Shown: positions 26,841-41,400, counted from the stretch's first letter. The stretch is 64,000 bases of DNA from Vespa crabro (GCF_910589235.1 NC_060962.1:186001-250000); one strand, 5' to 3'. Notes: a model not told the origin generated them from the sequence alone. Program-made: numbers and translations.

Positions 26841-27863
26841 TTGCATTTCATAAGATCAATCATCTATTTTATATTGGAATCAAAGTTTTTAACATTGTTT
26901 CATATCGTATATACGATTTTTCGCTCATATACGCGTATCGTCGAAAAACGAAAACTTGAAATCTCGTTCAATTTCAATGATTTTATATTCTATCGATGCA
27001 GAATAAAGAATATAACAAGAATATAAAGTTTTTACTATGTTTAAATACGCGTTTTCATATGATAATTGTCGAAAAACGTAATCGACATACGCGAATTTCG
27101 GTATATGCGAAGATAAAATCGTGAAATCTTTAATAATACTTGTGCCACAGTTAGAAAAATGTTACCAATCGATTCAGAACATTGCATTTCATAAGATCAA
27201 ACATCTATTTTATATTGGAATCAAAGTTTTTAACATTCTTTCATATCGTATATACGATTTTTCGCTCATATACGCGTATCGTCGAAAAACGAAAACTTGA
27301 AATCTCGTTCAATTTCAATGATTTTATATTCTATCGATGCAGAATAAAGAATATAACAAGAATATAACGTTTTTACTATGTTTAAATACGCGTTTTCATA
27401 TGATAATTGTCGAAAAACGTAATCGACATACGCGAATTTCGGTATATGCGAAGATAAAATCGTGAAATCTTTAATAATACTTGTGCCACAGTTAGAAAAA
27501 TGTTACCAATCGATTCAGAACATTGCATTTCATAAGATCAAACATCTATTTTATATTGGAATCAAAGTTTTTAACATTCTTTCATATCGTATATACGATT
27601 TTTCGCTCATATACGCGTATCGTCGAAAAACGAAAACTTGAAATCTCGTTCAATTTCAATGATTTTATATTCTATCGATGCAGAATAAAGAATATAACAA
27701 GAATATAACGTTTTTACTATGTTTAAATACGCGTTTTCATATGATAATTGTCGAAAAACGTAATCGACATACGCGAATTTCGGTATATGCGAAGATAAAA
27801 TCGAGAAATCTTTAATAATACTTGTGCCACAGTTAGAAAAATGTTACCAATCGATTCAGAACA
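26841..27863. repeat. HOR unit C, mosaic S-P-P (3 monomers)
   Basis: The leading monomer has S markers at phases 263, 300 and 89, but consensus bases at 41, 128 and 132. Two plain monomers follow, and the N-G-K part is missing. The alternation of S and consensus markers inside one monomer suggests short-tract conversion. Confidence 0.75.
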
Positions 27864-29909
27864 TTGCATTTCATAAGATCAATCATCTATTTTATATTGG
27901 AATCAAAGTTTTTAACATTGTTTCATATCGTATATACGATTTTTCGCTCATATACGCGTATCGTCGAAAAACGAAAAGTTGAAATCTCGTTCAATTTCAA
28001 TTATTTTATATTCTATCGATGCAGAATAAAGAATATAACAAGAATATAAAGTTTTTACTATGTTTAAATACGCGTTTTCATATGATAAATGTAGAAAAAC
28101 GTAATCGACATACGCGAATTTCGGTATATGCGAAGATAAAATCGTGAAATCTTTAATAATACTTGTGCCACAGTTAGAAAAATGTTACCAATCGATTCAG
28201 AACATTGCATTTCATAAGATCAAACATCTATTTTATATTGGAATCAAAGTTTTTAACATTCTTTCATATCGTATATACGATTTTTCGCTCATATACGCGT
28301 ATCGTCGAAAAACGAAAACTTGAAATCTCGTTCAATTTCAATGATTTTATATTCTATCGATGCAGAATAAAGAATATAACAAGAATATAACGTTTTTACT
28401 ATGTTTAAATACGCGTTTTCATATGATAATTGTCGAAAAACGTAATCGACATACGCGAATTTCGGTATATGCGAAGATAAAATCGAGAAATCTTTAATAA
28501 TACTTGTGCCACAGTTAGAAAAATGTTACCAATCGATTCAGAACATTGCATTTCATAAGATCAAACATCTATTTTATATTGGAATCAAAGTTTTTAACAT
28601 TCTTTCATATCGTATATACGATTTTTCGCTCATATACGCGTATCGTCGAAAAACGAAAACTTGAAATCTCGTTCAATTTCAATTATTTTATATTCTATCG
28701 ATGCAGAATAAAGAATATAACAAGAATATAACGTTTTTACTATGTTTAAATACGCGTTTTCATATGATAATTGTCGAAAAACGTAATCGACATACGCGAA
28801 TTTCGGTATATGCGAAGATAAAATCGTGAAATCTTTAATAATACTTGTGCCACAGTTAGAAAAATGTTACCAATCGATTCAGAACTTTGCATTTCATAAG
28901 ATCAAACATCTATTTTATATTGGAATCAAAGTTTTTAACATTCTTTCATATCGTATATACGATTTTTCGCTCGTATACGCGTATCGTCGAAAAACGAAAA
29001 CTTGAAATCTCGTTCAATTTCAATGATTTTATATTCTATCGATGCAGAATAAAGAATATAACAAGAATATAACGTTTTTACTATGTTTAAATACGCGTTT
29101 TCATATGATAATTGTCGAAAAACGTAATCGACATACGCGAATTTCGGTATATGCGAAGATAAAATCGAGAAATCTTTAATAATACTTGTGCCACAGTTAG
29201 AAAAATGTTACCAATCGATTCAGAACATTGCATTTCATAAGATCAAACATCTATTTTATATTGGAATCAAAGTTTTTAACATTCTTTCATATCGTATATA
29301 CGATTTTTCGCTCATATACGCGTATCGTCGAAAAACGAAAACTTGAAATCTCGTTCAATTTCAATGATTTTATATTCTATCGATGCAGAATAAAGAATAT
29401 AACAAGAATATAACGTTTTTACTATGTTTAAATACGCGTTTTCATATGATAATTGTCGAAAAACGTAATCGACATACGCGAATTTCGGTATATGCGAAGA
29501 TAAAATCGTGAAATCTTTAATAATACTTGTGCCACAGTTAGAAAAATGTTACCAATCGATTCAGAACATTGCATTTCATAAGATCAAACATCTATTTTAT
29601 ATTGGAATCAAAGTTTTTAACATTCTTTCATATCGTATATACGATTTTTCGCTCATATACGCGTATCGTCGAAAAACGAAAACTTGAAATCTCGTTCAAT
29701 TTCAATGATTTTATATTCTATCGATGCAGAATAAAGAATATAACAAGAATATAACGTTTTTACTATGTTTAAATACGCGTTTTCATATGATAATTGTCGA
29801 AAAACGTAATCGACATACGCGAATTTCGGTATATGCGAAGATAAAATCGAGAAATCTTTAATAATACTTGTGCCACAGTTAGAAAAATGTTACCAATCGA
29901 TTCAGAACA
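27864..29909. repeat. HOR unit D, S-P-N-G'-P-P (6 monomers)
   Basis: S at 27864 has all six markers plus a private GAAAAGTTG. P at 28205 and N at 28546 follow. The G' monomer at 28887 has the G marker at phase 330 but consensus bases at 89 and 131, and is followed by TCGAGAAATC, so it looks like a hybrid of G and plain sequence. K and Y are absent. Confidence 0.75.
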
Positions 29910-32900
29910 TTGCATTTCATAAGATCAATCATCTATTTTATATTGGAATCAAAGTTTTTAACATTGTTTCATATCGTATATACGATTTTTCGCTCATATA
30001 CGCGTATCGTCGAAAAACGAAAACTTGAAATCTCGTTCAATTTCAATTATTTTATATTCTATCGATGCAGAATAAAGAATATAACAAGAATATAAAGTTT
30101 TTACTATGTTTAAATACGCGTTTTCATATGATAAATGTAGAAAAACGTAATCGACATACGCGAATTTCGGTATATGCGAAGATAAAATCGTGAAATCTTT
30201 AATAATACTTGTGCCACAGTTAGAAAAATGTTACCAATCGATTCAGAACATTGCATTTCATAAGATCAAACATCTATTTTATATTGGAATCAAAGTTTTT
30301 AACATTCTTTCATATCGTATATACGATTTTTCGCTCATATACGCGTATCGTCGAAAAACGAAAACTTGAAATCTCGTTCAATTTCAATGATTTTATATTC
30401 TATCGATGCAGAATAAAGAATATAACAAGAATATAACGTTTTTACTATGTTTAAATACGCGTTTTCATATGATAATTGTCGAAAAACGTAATCGACATAC
30501 GCGAATTTCGGTATATGCGAAGATAAAATCGAGAAATCTTTAATAATACTTGTGCCACAGTTAGAAAAATGTTACCAATCGATTCAGAACATTGCATTTC
30601 ATAAGATCAAACATCTATTTTATATTGGAATCAAAGTTTTTAACATTCTTTCATATCGTATATACGATTTTTCGCTCATATACGCGTATCGTCGAAAAAC
30701 GAAAACTTGAAATCTCGTTCAATTTCAATTATTTTATATTCTATCGATGCAGAATAAAGAATATAACAAGAATATAACGTTTTTACTATGTTTAAATACG
30801 CGTTTTCATATGATAATTGTCGAAAAACGTAATCGACATACGCGAATTTCGGTATATGCGAAGATAAAATCGTGAAATCTTTAATAATACTTGTGCCACA
30901 GTTAGAAAAATGTTACCAATCGATTCAGAACATTGCATTTCATAAGATCAAACATCTATTTTATATTGGAATCAAAGTTTTTAACATTCTTTCATATCGT
31001 ATATACGATTTTTCGCTCGTATACGCGTATCGTCGAAAAACGAAAACTTGAAATCTCGTTCAATTTCAATGATTTTATATTCTATCGATGCAGAATAAAG
31101 AATATAACAAGAATATAATGTTTTTACTATGTTTAAATACGCGTTTTCATATGATAATTGACGAAAAACCTAATCGACATACGCGAATTTCGGTATATGC
31201 GAAGATAAAATCGTGAAATCTTTAATAATACTTGTGCCACAGTTAGAAAAATGTTACCAATCGATTCAGAACATTGCATTTCATAAGATCAAACATCTAT
31301 TTTATATTGGAATCAAAGTTTTTAACATTCTTTCATATCGTATAAACGATTTTTCGCTCATATACGCGTATCGTCGAAAAACGAAAACTTGAAATCTCGT
31401 TCAATTTCAATGATTTTATATTCTATCGATGCAGAATAAAGAATATAACAAGAATATAACGTTTTTACTATGTTTAAATACGCGTTTTCATATGATAATT
31501 GTCGAAAAACGTAATCGACATACGCGAATTTCGGTATATGCGAAGATAAAATCGTGAAATCTTTAATAATACTTGTGCCACAGTTAGAAAAATGTTACCA
31601 ATCGATTCAGAACATTGCATTTCATAAGATCAAACATCTATTTTATATTGGAATCAAAGTTTTTAACATTCTTTCATATCGTATATACGATTTTTCGCTC
31701 ATATACGCGTATCGTCGAAAAACGAAAACTTGAAATCTCGTTCAATTTCAATGATTTTATATTCTATCGATGCAGAATAAAGAATATAACAAGAATATAA
31801 CGTTTTTACTATGTTTAAATACGCGTTTTCATATGATAATTGTCGAAAAACGTAATCGACATACGCGAATTTCGGTATATGCGAAGATAAAATCGTGAAA
31901 TCTTTAATAATACTTGTGCCACAGTTAGAAAAATGTTACCAATCGATTCAGAACATTGCATTTCATAAGATCAAACATCTATTTTATATTGGAATCAAAG
32001 TTTTTAACATTCTTTCATATCGTATATACGATTTTTCGCTCATATACGCGTATCGTCGAAAAACGAAAACTTGAAATCTCGTTCAATTTCAATGATTTTA
32101 TATTCTATCGATGCAGAATAAAGAATATAACAAGAATATAACGTTTTTACTATGTTTAAATACGCGTTTTCATATGATAATTGTCGAAAAACGTAATCGA
32201 CATACGCGAATTTCGGTATATGCGAAGATAAAATCGTGAAATCTTTAATAATACTTGAGTCACAGTTAGAAAAATGTTACCAATCGAATCAGAACATTGC
32301 ATTTCATAAGATCAAACATCTATTTTATATTCGAATCAAAGTTTTTAACATTCTTTCATATCGTATATACGATTTTTCGCTCATATACGCGTATCGTCGA
32401 AAAACGAAAACTTGAAATCTCGTTCAATTTCAATGATTTTATATTCTATCGATGCAGAATAAAGAATATAACAAGAATATAACGTTTTTACTATGTTTAA
32501 ATACGCGTTTTCATATGATAATTGTCGAAAAACGTAATCGACATACGCGAATTTCGGTATATGCGAAGATAAAATCGAGAAATCTTTAATAATACTTGTG
32601 CCACAGTTAGAAAAATGTTACCAATCGATTCAGAACATTGCATTTCATAAGATCAAACATCTATTTTATATTGGAATCAAAGTTTTTAACATTCTTTCAT
32701 ATCGTATATACGATTTTTCGCTCATATACGCGTATCGTCGAAAAACGAAAACTTGAAATCTCGTTCAATTTCAATTATTTTATATTCTATCGATGCAGAA
32801 TAAAGAATATAACAAGAATATAACGTTTTTACTATGTTTAAATACGCGTTTTCATATGATAATTGTCGAAAAACGTAATCGACATACGCGAATTTCGGTA

Positions 32901-35365
32901 TATGCGAAGATAAAATCGTGAAATCTTTAATAATACTTGTGCCACAGTTAGAAAAATGTTACCAATCGATTCAGAACATTGCATTTCATAAGATCAAACA
33001 TCTATTTTATATTGGAATCAAAGTTTTTAACATTCTTTCATATCGTATATACGATTTATCGCTCATATACGCGTATCGTCGAAAAACGAAAACTTGAAAT
33101 CTCGTTCAATTTCAATGATTTTATATTCTATCGATGCAGAATAAAGAATATAACAAGAATATAACGTTTTTACTATGTTTAAATACGCGTTTTCATATGA
33201 TAATTGTCGAAAAACGTAATCGACATACGCGAATTTCGGTATAAGCGAAGATAAAATCGTGAAATCTTTAATAATACTTGTGCCACAGTTAGAAAAATGT
33301 TACCAATCGATTCAGAACATTGCATTTCATAAGATCAAACATCTATTTTATATTGGAATCAAAGTTTTTAACATTCTTTCATATCGTATATACGATTTTT
33401 CGCTCATATACGCGTATCGTCGAAAAACGAAAACTTGAAATCTCGTTCAATTTCAATGATTTTATATTCTATCGATGCAGAATAAAGAATATAACAAGAA
33501 TATAACGTTTTTACTATGTTTAAATACGCGTTTTCATATGATAATTGTCGAAAAACGTAATCGACATACGCGAATTTCGGTATATGCGAAGATAAAATCG
33601 AGAAATCTTTAATAATACTTGTGCCACAGTTAGAAAAATGTTACCAATCGATTCAGAACATTGCATTTCATAAGATCAAACATCTATTTTATATTGGAAT
33701 CAAAGTTTTTAACATTCTTTCATATCGTATATACGATTTTTCGCTCATATACGCGTATCGTCGAAAAACGAAAACTTGAAATCTCGTTCAATTTCAATTA
33801 TTTTATATTCTATCGATGCAGAATAAAGAATATAACAAGAATATAACGTTTTTACTATGTTTAAATACGCGTTTTCATATGATAATTGTCGAAAAACGTA
33901 ATCGACATACGCGAATTTCGGTATATGCGAAGATAAAATCGTGAAATCTTTAATAATACTTGTGCCACAGTTAGAAAAATGTTACCAATCGATTCAGAAC
34001 ATTGCATTTCATAAGATCAAACATCTATTTTATATTGGAATCAAAGTTTTTAACATTCTTTCATATCGTATATACGATTTTTCGCTCGTATACGCGTATC
34101 GTCGAAAAACGAAAACTTGAAATCTCGTTCAATTTCAATGATTTTATATTCTATCGATGCAGAATAAAGAATATAACAAGAATATAATGTTTTTACTATG
34201 TTTAAATACGCGTTTTCATATGATAATTGACGAAAAACGTAATCGACATACGCGAATTTCGGTATATGCGAAGATAAAATCGTGAAATCTTTAATAATAC
34301 TTGTGCCACAGTTAGAAAAATGTTACCAATCGATTCAGAACATTGCATTTCATAAGATCAAACATCTATTTTATATTGGAATCAAAGTTTTTAACATTCT
34401 TTCATATCGTATATACGATTTATCGCTCATATACGCGTATCGTCGAAAAACGAAAACTTGAAATCTCGTTCAATTTCAATGATTTTATATTCTATCGATG
34501 CAGAATAAAGAATATAACAAGAATATAACGTTTTTACTATGTTTAAATACGCGTTTTCATATGATAATTGTCGAAAAACGTAATCGACATACGCGAATTT
34601 CGGTATAAGCGAAGATAAAATCGTGAAATCTTTAATAATACTTGTGCCACAGTTAGAAAAATGTTACCAATCGATTCAGAACATTGCATTTCATAAGATC
34701 AAACATCTATTTTATATTGGAATCAAAGTTTTTAACATTCTTTCATATCGTATATACGATTTTTCGCTCATATACGCGTATCGTCGAAAAACGAAAACTT
34801 GAAATCTCGTTCAATTTCAATGATTTTATATTCTATCGATGCAGAATAAAGAATATAACAAGAATATAACGTTTTTACTATGTTTAAATACGCGTTTTCA
34901 TATGATAATTGTCGAAAAACGTAATCGACATACGCGAATTTCGGTATATGCGAAGATAAAATCGTGAAATCTTTAATAATACTTGTGCCACAGTTAGAAA
35001 AATGTTACCAATCGATTCAGAACATTGCATTTCATAAGATCAAACATCTATTTTATATTGGAATCAAAGTTTTTAACATTCTTTCATATCGTATATACGA
35101 TTTTTCGCTCATATACGCGTATCGTCGAAAAACGAAAACTTGAAATCTCGTTCAATTTCAATGATTTTATATTCTATCGATGCAGAATAAAGAATATAAC
35201 AAGAATATAACGTTTTTACTATGTTTAAATACGCGTTTTCATATGATAATTGTCGAAAAACGTAATCGACATACGCGAATTTCGGTATATGCGAAGATAA
35301 AATCGAGAAATCTTTAATAATACTTGTGCCACAGTTAGAAAAATGTTACCAATCGATTCAGAACA
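29910..35365. repeat. HOR unit E, compound 16-monomer stretch
   Basis: It opens S-P-N-G-K-P-P from 29910 to 32296. A divergent monomer at 32297 follows, with TTGAGTCACAG and CAATCGAATCAG upstream and ATTCGAATC inside. The order then runs N (32638), Y (32979), P, N (33661), G (34002), Y (34343), P, P. Both Y units are followed by GGTATAAGCG, a marker absent after the Y at 24454, so these two are closer relatives of each other. No S unit occurs in the second half. Confidence 0.75.
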
Positions 35366-37070
35366 TTGCATTTCATAAGATCAATCATCTATTTTATATT
35401 GGAATCAAAGTTTTTAACATTCTTTCATATCGTATATACGATTTTTCGCTCATATACGCGTATCGTCGAAAAACGAAAACTTGAAATCTCGTTCAATTTC
35501 AATTATTTTATATTCTATCGATGCAGAATAAAGAATATAACAAGAATATAACGTTTTTACTATGTTTAAATACGCGTTTTCATATGATAAATGTAGAAAA
35601 ACGTAATCGACATACGCGAATTTCGGTATATGCGAAGATAAAATCGTGAAATCTTTAATAATACTTGTGCCACAGTTAGAAAAATGTTACCAATCGATTC
35701 AGAACATTGCATTTCATAAGATCAAACATCTATTTTATATTGGAATCAAAGTTTTTAACATTCTTTCATATCGTATATACAATTTTTCGCTCATATACGC
35801 GTATCGTCGAAAAACGAAAACTTGAAATCTCGTTCAATTTCAATGATTTTATATTCTATCGATGCAGAATAAAGAATATAACAAGAATATAACGTTTTTA
35901 CTATGTTTAAATACGCGTTTTCATATGATAATTGTCGAAAAACGTAATCGACATACGCGAATTTCGGTATATGCGAAGATAAAATCGAGAAATCTTTAAT
36001 AATACTTGTGCCACAGTTAGAAAAATGTTACCAATCGATTCAGAACATTGCATTTCATAAGATCAAACATCTATTTTATATTGGAATCAAAGTTTTTAAC
36101 ATTCTTTCATATCGTATATACGATTTTTCGCTCATATACGCGTATCGTCGAAAAACGAAAACTTGAAATCTCGTTCAATTTCAATTATTTTATATTCTAT
36201 CGATGCAGAATAAAGAATATAACAAGAATATAACGTTTTTACTATGTTTAAATACGCGTTTTCATATGATAATTGTCGAAAAACGTAATCGACATACGCG
36301 AATTTCGGTATATGCGAAGATAAAATCGTGAAATCTTTAATAATACTTGTGCCACAGTTAGAAAAATGTTACCAATCGATTCAGAACATTGCATTTCATA
36401 AGATCAAACATCTATTTTATATTGGAATCAAAGTTTTTAACATTCTTTCATATCGTATATACGATTTTTCGCTCGTATACGCGTATCGTCGAAAAACGAA
36501 AACTTGAAATCTCGTTCAATTTCAATGATTTTATATTCTATCGATGCAGAATAAAGAATATAACAAGAATATAATGTTTTTACTATGTTTAAATACGCGT
36601 TTTCATATGATAATTGACGAAAAACGTAATCGACATACGCGAATTTCGGTATATGCGAAGATAAAATCGTGAAATCTTTAATAATACTTGTGCCACAGTT
36701 AGAAAAATGTTACCAATCGATTCAGAACATTGCATTTCATAAGATCAAACATCTATTTTATATTGGAATCAAAGTTTTTAACATTCTTTCATATCGTATA
36801 TACAATTTTTCGCTCATATACGCGTATCGTCGAAAAACGAAAACTTGAAATCTCGTTCAATTTCAATGATTTTATATTCTATCGATGCAGAATAAAGAAT
36901 ATAACAAGAATATAACGTTTTTACTATGTTTAAATACGCGTTTTCATATGATAATTGTCGAAAAACTTAATCGACATACGCGAATTTCGGTATATGCGAA
37001 GATAAAATCGTGAAATCTTTAATAATACTTGTGCCACAGTTAGAAAAATGTTACCAATCGACTCAGAACA
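35366..37070. repeat. HOR unit F, mosaic S-P-N-G-P (5 monomers)
   Basis: The leading monomer has S markers at phases 263, 41, 128 and 132 but consensus at 300 and 89. P at 35707 and P at 36730 both carry TATATACAATTTTTCG (phase 318 G to A), three monomers apart. N is at 36048 and G at 36389. The last monomer is followed by ACTTAATCG, a change also seen in domain 2, and the regular order ends here. Confidence 0.75.
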
Positions 37071-38434
37071 TTGCATTTCATAAGATCAAACATCTATTTT
37101 ATATTGGAATCAATGTTTTTAACATTCTTTCATATCGTATATGCGATTTTTCGCTCATATACGCGTATCGTCGAAAAACGAAAACTTGAAATCTCGTTCA
37201 ATTTCAATGATTTTATATTCTATCGATGCAGAATAAAGAATATAACAAGAATATAACGTTTTTACTATGTTTAAATACGCGTTTTCATATGATAATTGTC
37301 GAAAAACGTAATCGACATACGCGAATTTCGGTATATGCGAAGATAAAATCCCGAAATCTTTAATAATACTTGAGCCACAGTTAGAAAAATGTTACCAATC
37401 GAATCAGAACATTGCATTTCATAAGATCAAACATCTATTTTATATTCGAATCAAAGTTTTTAACATTCTTTCATATCGTATATACGATTTTTCGCTCATA
37501 TACGCGTATCGTCGAAAAACGAAAACTTGAAATCTCGTTCAATTTCAATGATTTTATATTCTATCGATGCAGAATAAAGAATATAACAAGAATATAACGT
37601 TTTTACTATGTTTAAATACGCGTTTTCATATGATAATTGTCGAAAAACGTAATCGACATACGCGAATTTCGGTATATGCGAAGATAAAGTCGTGAAATCT
37701 TTAATAATACTTGTGCCACAGTTAGAAAAATGTTACCAATCGATTCAGAACATTGCATTTCATAAGATCAAACATCTATTTTATATTGGAATCAAAGTTT
37801 TTAACATTCTTTCATATCGTATATACGATTTTTCGCTCATATACGCGTATCGTCGAAAAACGAAAACTTGAAATCTCGTTCAATTTCAATGATTTTATAT
37901 TCTATCGATGCATAATGAAGAATATAACAAGAATATAACGTTTTTACTATGTTTAAATACGCGTTTTCATATGATAATTGTCGAAAAACGTAATCGACAT
38001 ATGCGAATTTCGGTATATTCGAAGATAAAATCGTTAAATCTTTAATAATACTAGTGCCACAGTTAGAAAAATGTTACCAATCGAATCAGAACATTGTATT
38101 TCATAAGATCAAACATCTATTTTATATTGGAATCAAAGTTTTTAACATTCTTTCATATCGTATATACGATTTTTCGCTCATATACGCGTATCGTCGAAAA
38201 ACCAAAACTTGAAATCTCGTTCAATTTCAATGATTTTATATTCTATCGATGCAGAATAAAGAATATAACAAGAATATAACGTTTTTACTATGTTTAAATA
38301 CGCGTTTTCATATGATAATTGTCGAAAAACGTAATCGACATACGCGAATTTCGGTATATGCGAAGATAAAATCGTGAAATCTTTAATAATACTTGTGCCA
38401 CAGTTAGAAAAATGTTACCAATCGATTCAGAACA
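37071..38434. repeat. Divergent monomer patch, right flank of the HOR domain
   Basis: Four monomers with clustered private changes: ATCGACTCAG near 37058, ATCAATG near 37112, ATATGCGATT near 37140, AATCCCGAAATC near 37350, TTGAGCCACAG near 37371, ATTCGAATC near 37445, AAAGTCG near 37687, GATGCATAATGAAG near 37908, then CATATGCG, TATTCG, CGTTAAATC, CTAGTG and AACATTGTATT between 37998 and 38100, and AAACCAAAAC near 38200. The monomer at 37412 matches the divergent one at 32297, exactly 15 monomers upstream. Confidence 0.7.
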
Positions 38435-41400
38435 TTGCATTTCATAAGATCAAACATTTATTTTATATTGGAATCAAAGTTTTTAACATTCTTTCATATC
38501 GTATATACGATTTTTCGCTCATATACGCGTATCGTCGAAAAACGAAAACTTGAAATCTCGTTCAATTTCAATGATTTTATATTCTATCGATGCAGAATAA
38601 AGAATATAACAAGAATATAACGTTTTTACTATGTTTAAATACGCGTTTTCATATGATAATTGTCGAAAAACGTAATCGACATACGCGAATTTCGGTATAT
38701 GCGAAGATAAAATCGTGAAATCTTTAATAATACTTGTGCCACAGTTAGAAAAATGTTACCAATCGATTCAGAACATTGCATTTCATAAAATCAAACATCT
38801 ATTTTATATTGGAATCAAAGTTTTTAACATTCTTTCATATCGTATATACGATTTTTCGCTCATATACGCGTATCGTCGAAAAACGAAAACTTGAAATCTC
38901 GTTCAATTTCAATGATTTTATATTCTATCGATGCAGAATAAAGAATATAACAAGAATATAACGTTTTTACTATGTTTAAATACGCGTTTTCATATGATAA
39001 TTGTCGAAAAACGTAATCGACATACGCGAATTTCGGTATATGCGAAGATAAAATCGTGAAATCTTTAATAATACTTGTGCCACAGTTAGAAAAATGTTAC
39101 CAATCGATTCAGAACATTGCATTTCATAAGATCAAACATCTATTTTATATTGGAATCAAAGTTTTTAACATTCTTTCATATCGTATATACGATTTTTCGC
39201 TCATATACGCGTATCGTCGAAAAACGAAAACTTGAAATCTCGTTCAATTTCAATGATTTTATATTCTATCGATGCAGAATAAAGAATATAACAAGAATAT
39301 AACGTTTTTACTATGTTTAAATACGCGTTTTCATATGATAATTGTCGAAAAACGTAATCGACATACGCGAATTTCGGTATATGCGAAGATAAAATCGTGA
39401 AATCTTTAATAATACTTGTGCCACAGTTAGAAAAATGTTACCAATCGATTCAGAACATTGCATTTCATAAGATCAAACATCTATTTTATATTGGAATCAA
39501 AGTTTTTAACATTCTTTCATATCGTATATACGATTTTTCGCTCATATACGCGTATCGTCGAAAAACGAAAACTTGAAATCTCGTTCAATTTCTATGATTT
39601 TATATTCTATCGATGCAGAAAAAAGAATATAACAAGAATATAACGTTTTTACTATGTTTAAATACGCGTTTTCATATGATAATTGTCGAAAAACGTAATC
39701 GACATACGCGAATTTCGGTATATGCGAAGATAAAATCATGAAATCTTTAATAATACTTGTGCCACAGTTAGAAAAATGTTACCAATCGATTCAGAACATT
39801 GCATTTCATAAGATCAAACATCTATTTTATATTGGAATCAAAGTTTTTAACATTCTTTCATATCGTATATACGATTGTTCGCTCATATACGCGTATCGTC
39901 GAAAAACGAAAACTTGAAATCTCGGTCAATTTCAATGATTTTATATTCTATCGATGCAGAATAAAGAATATAACAAGAATATAACGTTTTTACTATGTTT
40001 AAATACGCGTTTAAATATGATAATTGTCGAAAAACGTAATCGACATACGCGAATTTCGGTATATGCGAAGATAAAATCGTGAAATCTTTAATAATACTTG
40101 TGCCACAGTTAGAAAAATGTTACCAATCGATTCAGAACATTGCATTTCATAAGATCATAAATTTATTTTATATTGGAATCAAAGTTTTTAACATTCTTTC
40201 ATATCGTATATACGATTTTTCGCTCATATACGCGTATCGTCGAAAAACGAAAACTTGAAATCTCGTTCAATTTCAATAATTTTACATTCTATCGATGCAG
40301 AATAAAGAATATAACAAGAAAATAAAGTTTTTACTATGTTTAAATACGCGTTTTCATATGATAATTGTCGAAAAACGTAATCGACATACGCGAATTTCGG
40401 TATATGCGAAGATAAAATCGTGAAATCTTTAATAATACTTGTGCCACAGTTAGAAAAATGTTACCAATCGATTCAGAACATTGCATTTCATAAGATCAAA
40501 CATCTATTTTATATTGGAATCAAAGTTTTTAACATTCTTTCATATCGTATATACGATTTTTCGCTCATATACGCGTATCGTCGAAAAACGAAAACTTGAA
40601 ATCTCGTTCAATTTCAATGATTTTATATTCTATCGATGCAGAATAAAGAATATAACAAGAACATAACGTTTTTACTATGTTTAAATACGCGTTTTCATAT
40701 GATAATTGTCGAAAAACGTAATCGACATACGCGAATTTCGGTATATGCGAAGATAAAATCGTGAAATCTTTAATAATACTTGTGCCACAGTTAGAAAAAT
40801 GTTACCAATCGATTCAGAACATTGCATTTCATAAGATCAAACATCTATTTTATATTGGAATCAAAGTTTTTAACATTCTTTCATATCGTATATACGATTT
40901 TTCGCTCATATACGCGTATCGTCGAAAAACGAAAACTTGAAATCTCGTTCAATTTCAATGATTTTATATTCTATCGATGCAGAATAAAGAATATAACAAG
41001 AATATAACGTTTTTACTATGTTTAAATATGCGTTTTCATATGATAATTGTCGAAAAACGTAATCGACATACGCGAATTTCGGTATATGCGAAGATAAAAT
41101 CGTGAAATCTTTAATAATACTTGTGCCACAGTTAGAAAAATGTTACCAATCGATTCCGAACATTGCATTTCATAAGATCAAACATCTATTTTATATTGGA
41201 ATCAAAGTTTTTGACATTCTTTCATATCGTATATACGATTTTTCGCTCATATACGCGTATCGTCGAAAAACGAAAACTTGAAATCTCGTTCAATTTCAAT
41301 GATTTTATATTCTATCGATGCAGAATAAAGAATATAACAAGAATAAAGCGTTTTTACTATGTTTAAATACGCGTTTTCATATGATAATTGTCGAAAAACG

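Larger units (their letters stand above)
22408..37070. repeat. Domain 4: variable-length higher-order repeat
   Basis: Five named variants recur in a fixed order. S: phase 263 A to T, 300 C to G, 41 G to T, 89 C to A, 128 T to A, 132 C to A. N: 41 G to T only. G: 330 A to G, 89 C to T, 131 T to A. K: 315 T to A. Y: 323 T to A. P is plain. Nearly every S or N unit is preceded by phase 184 T to A (TCGAGAAATC). The longest unit reads S-P-N-G-K-Y-P-P, eight monomers or 2,728 bp; shorter units lack internal members. S-to-S distances are 8, 4, 3, 6 and 16 monomers. This fits repeated unequal exchange from a roughly eight-monomer parent. Confidence 0.85.

Noticed and set aside
39542..39739. 65-codon frame on the minus strand
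   Set aside because: A few substitutions in one monomer remove stops on that strand. No other monomer shares it and no family was recognised.
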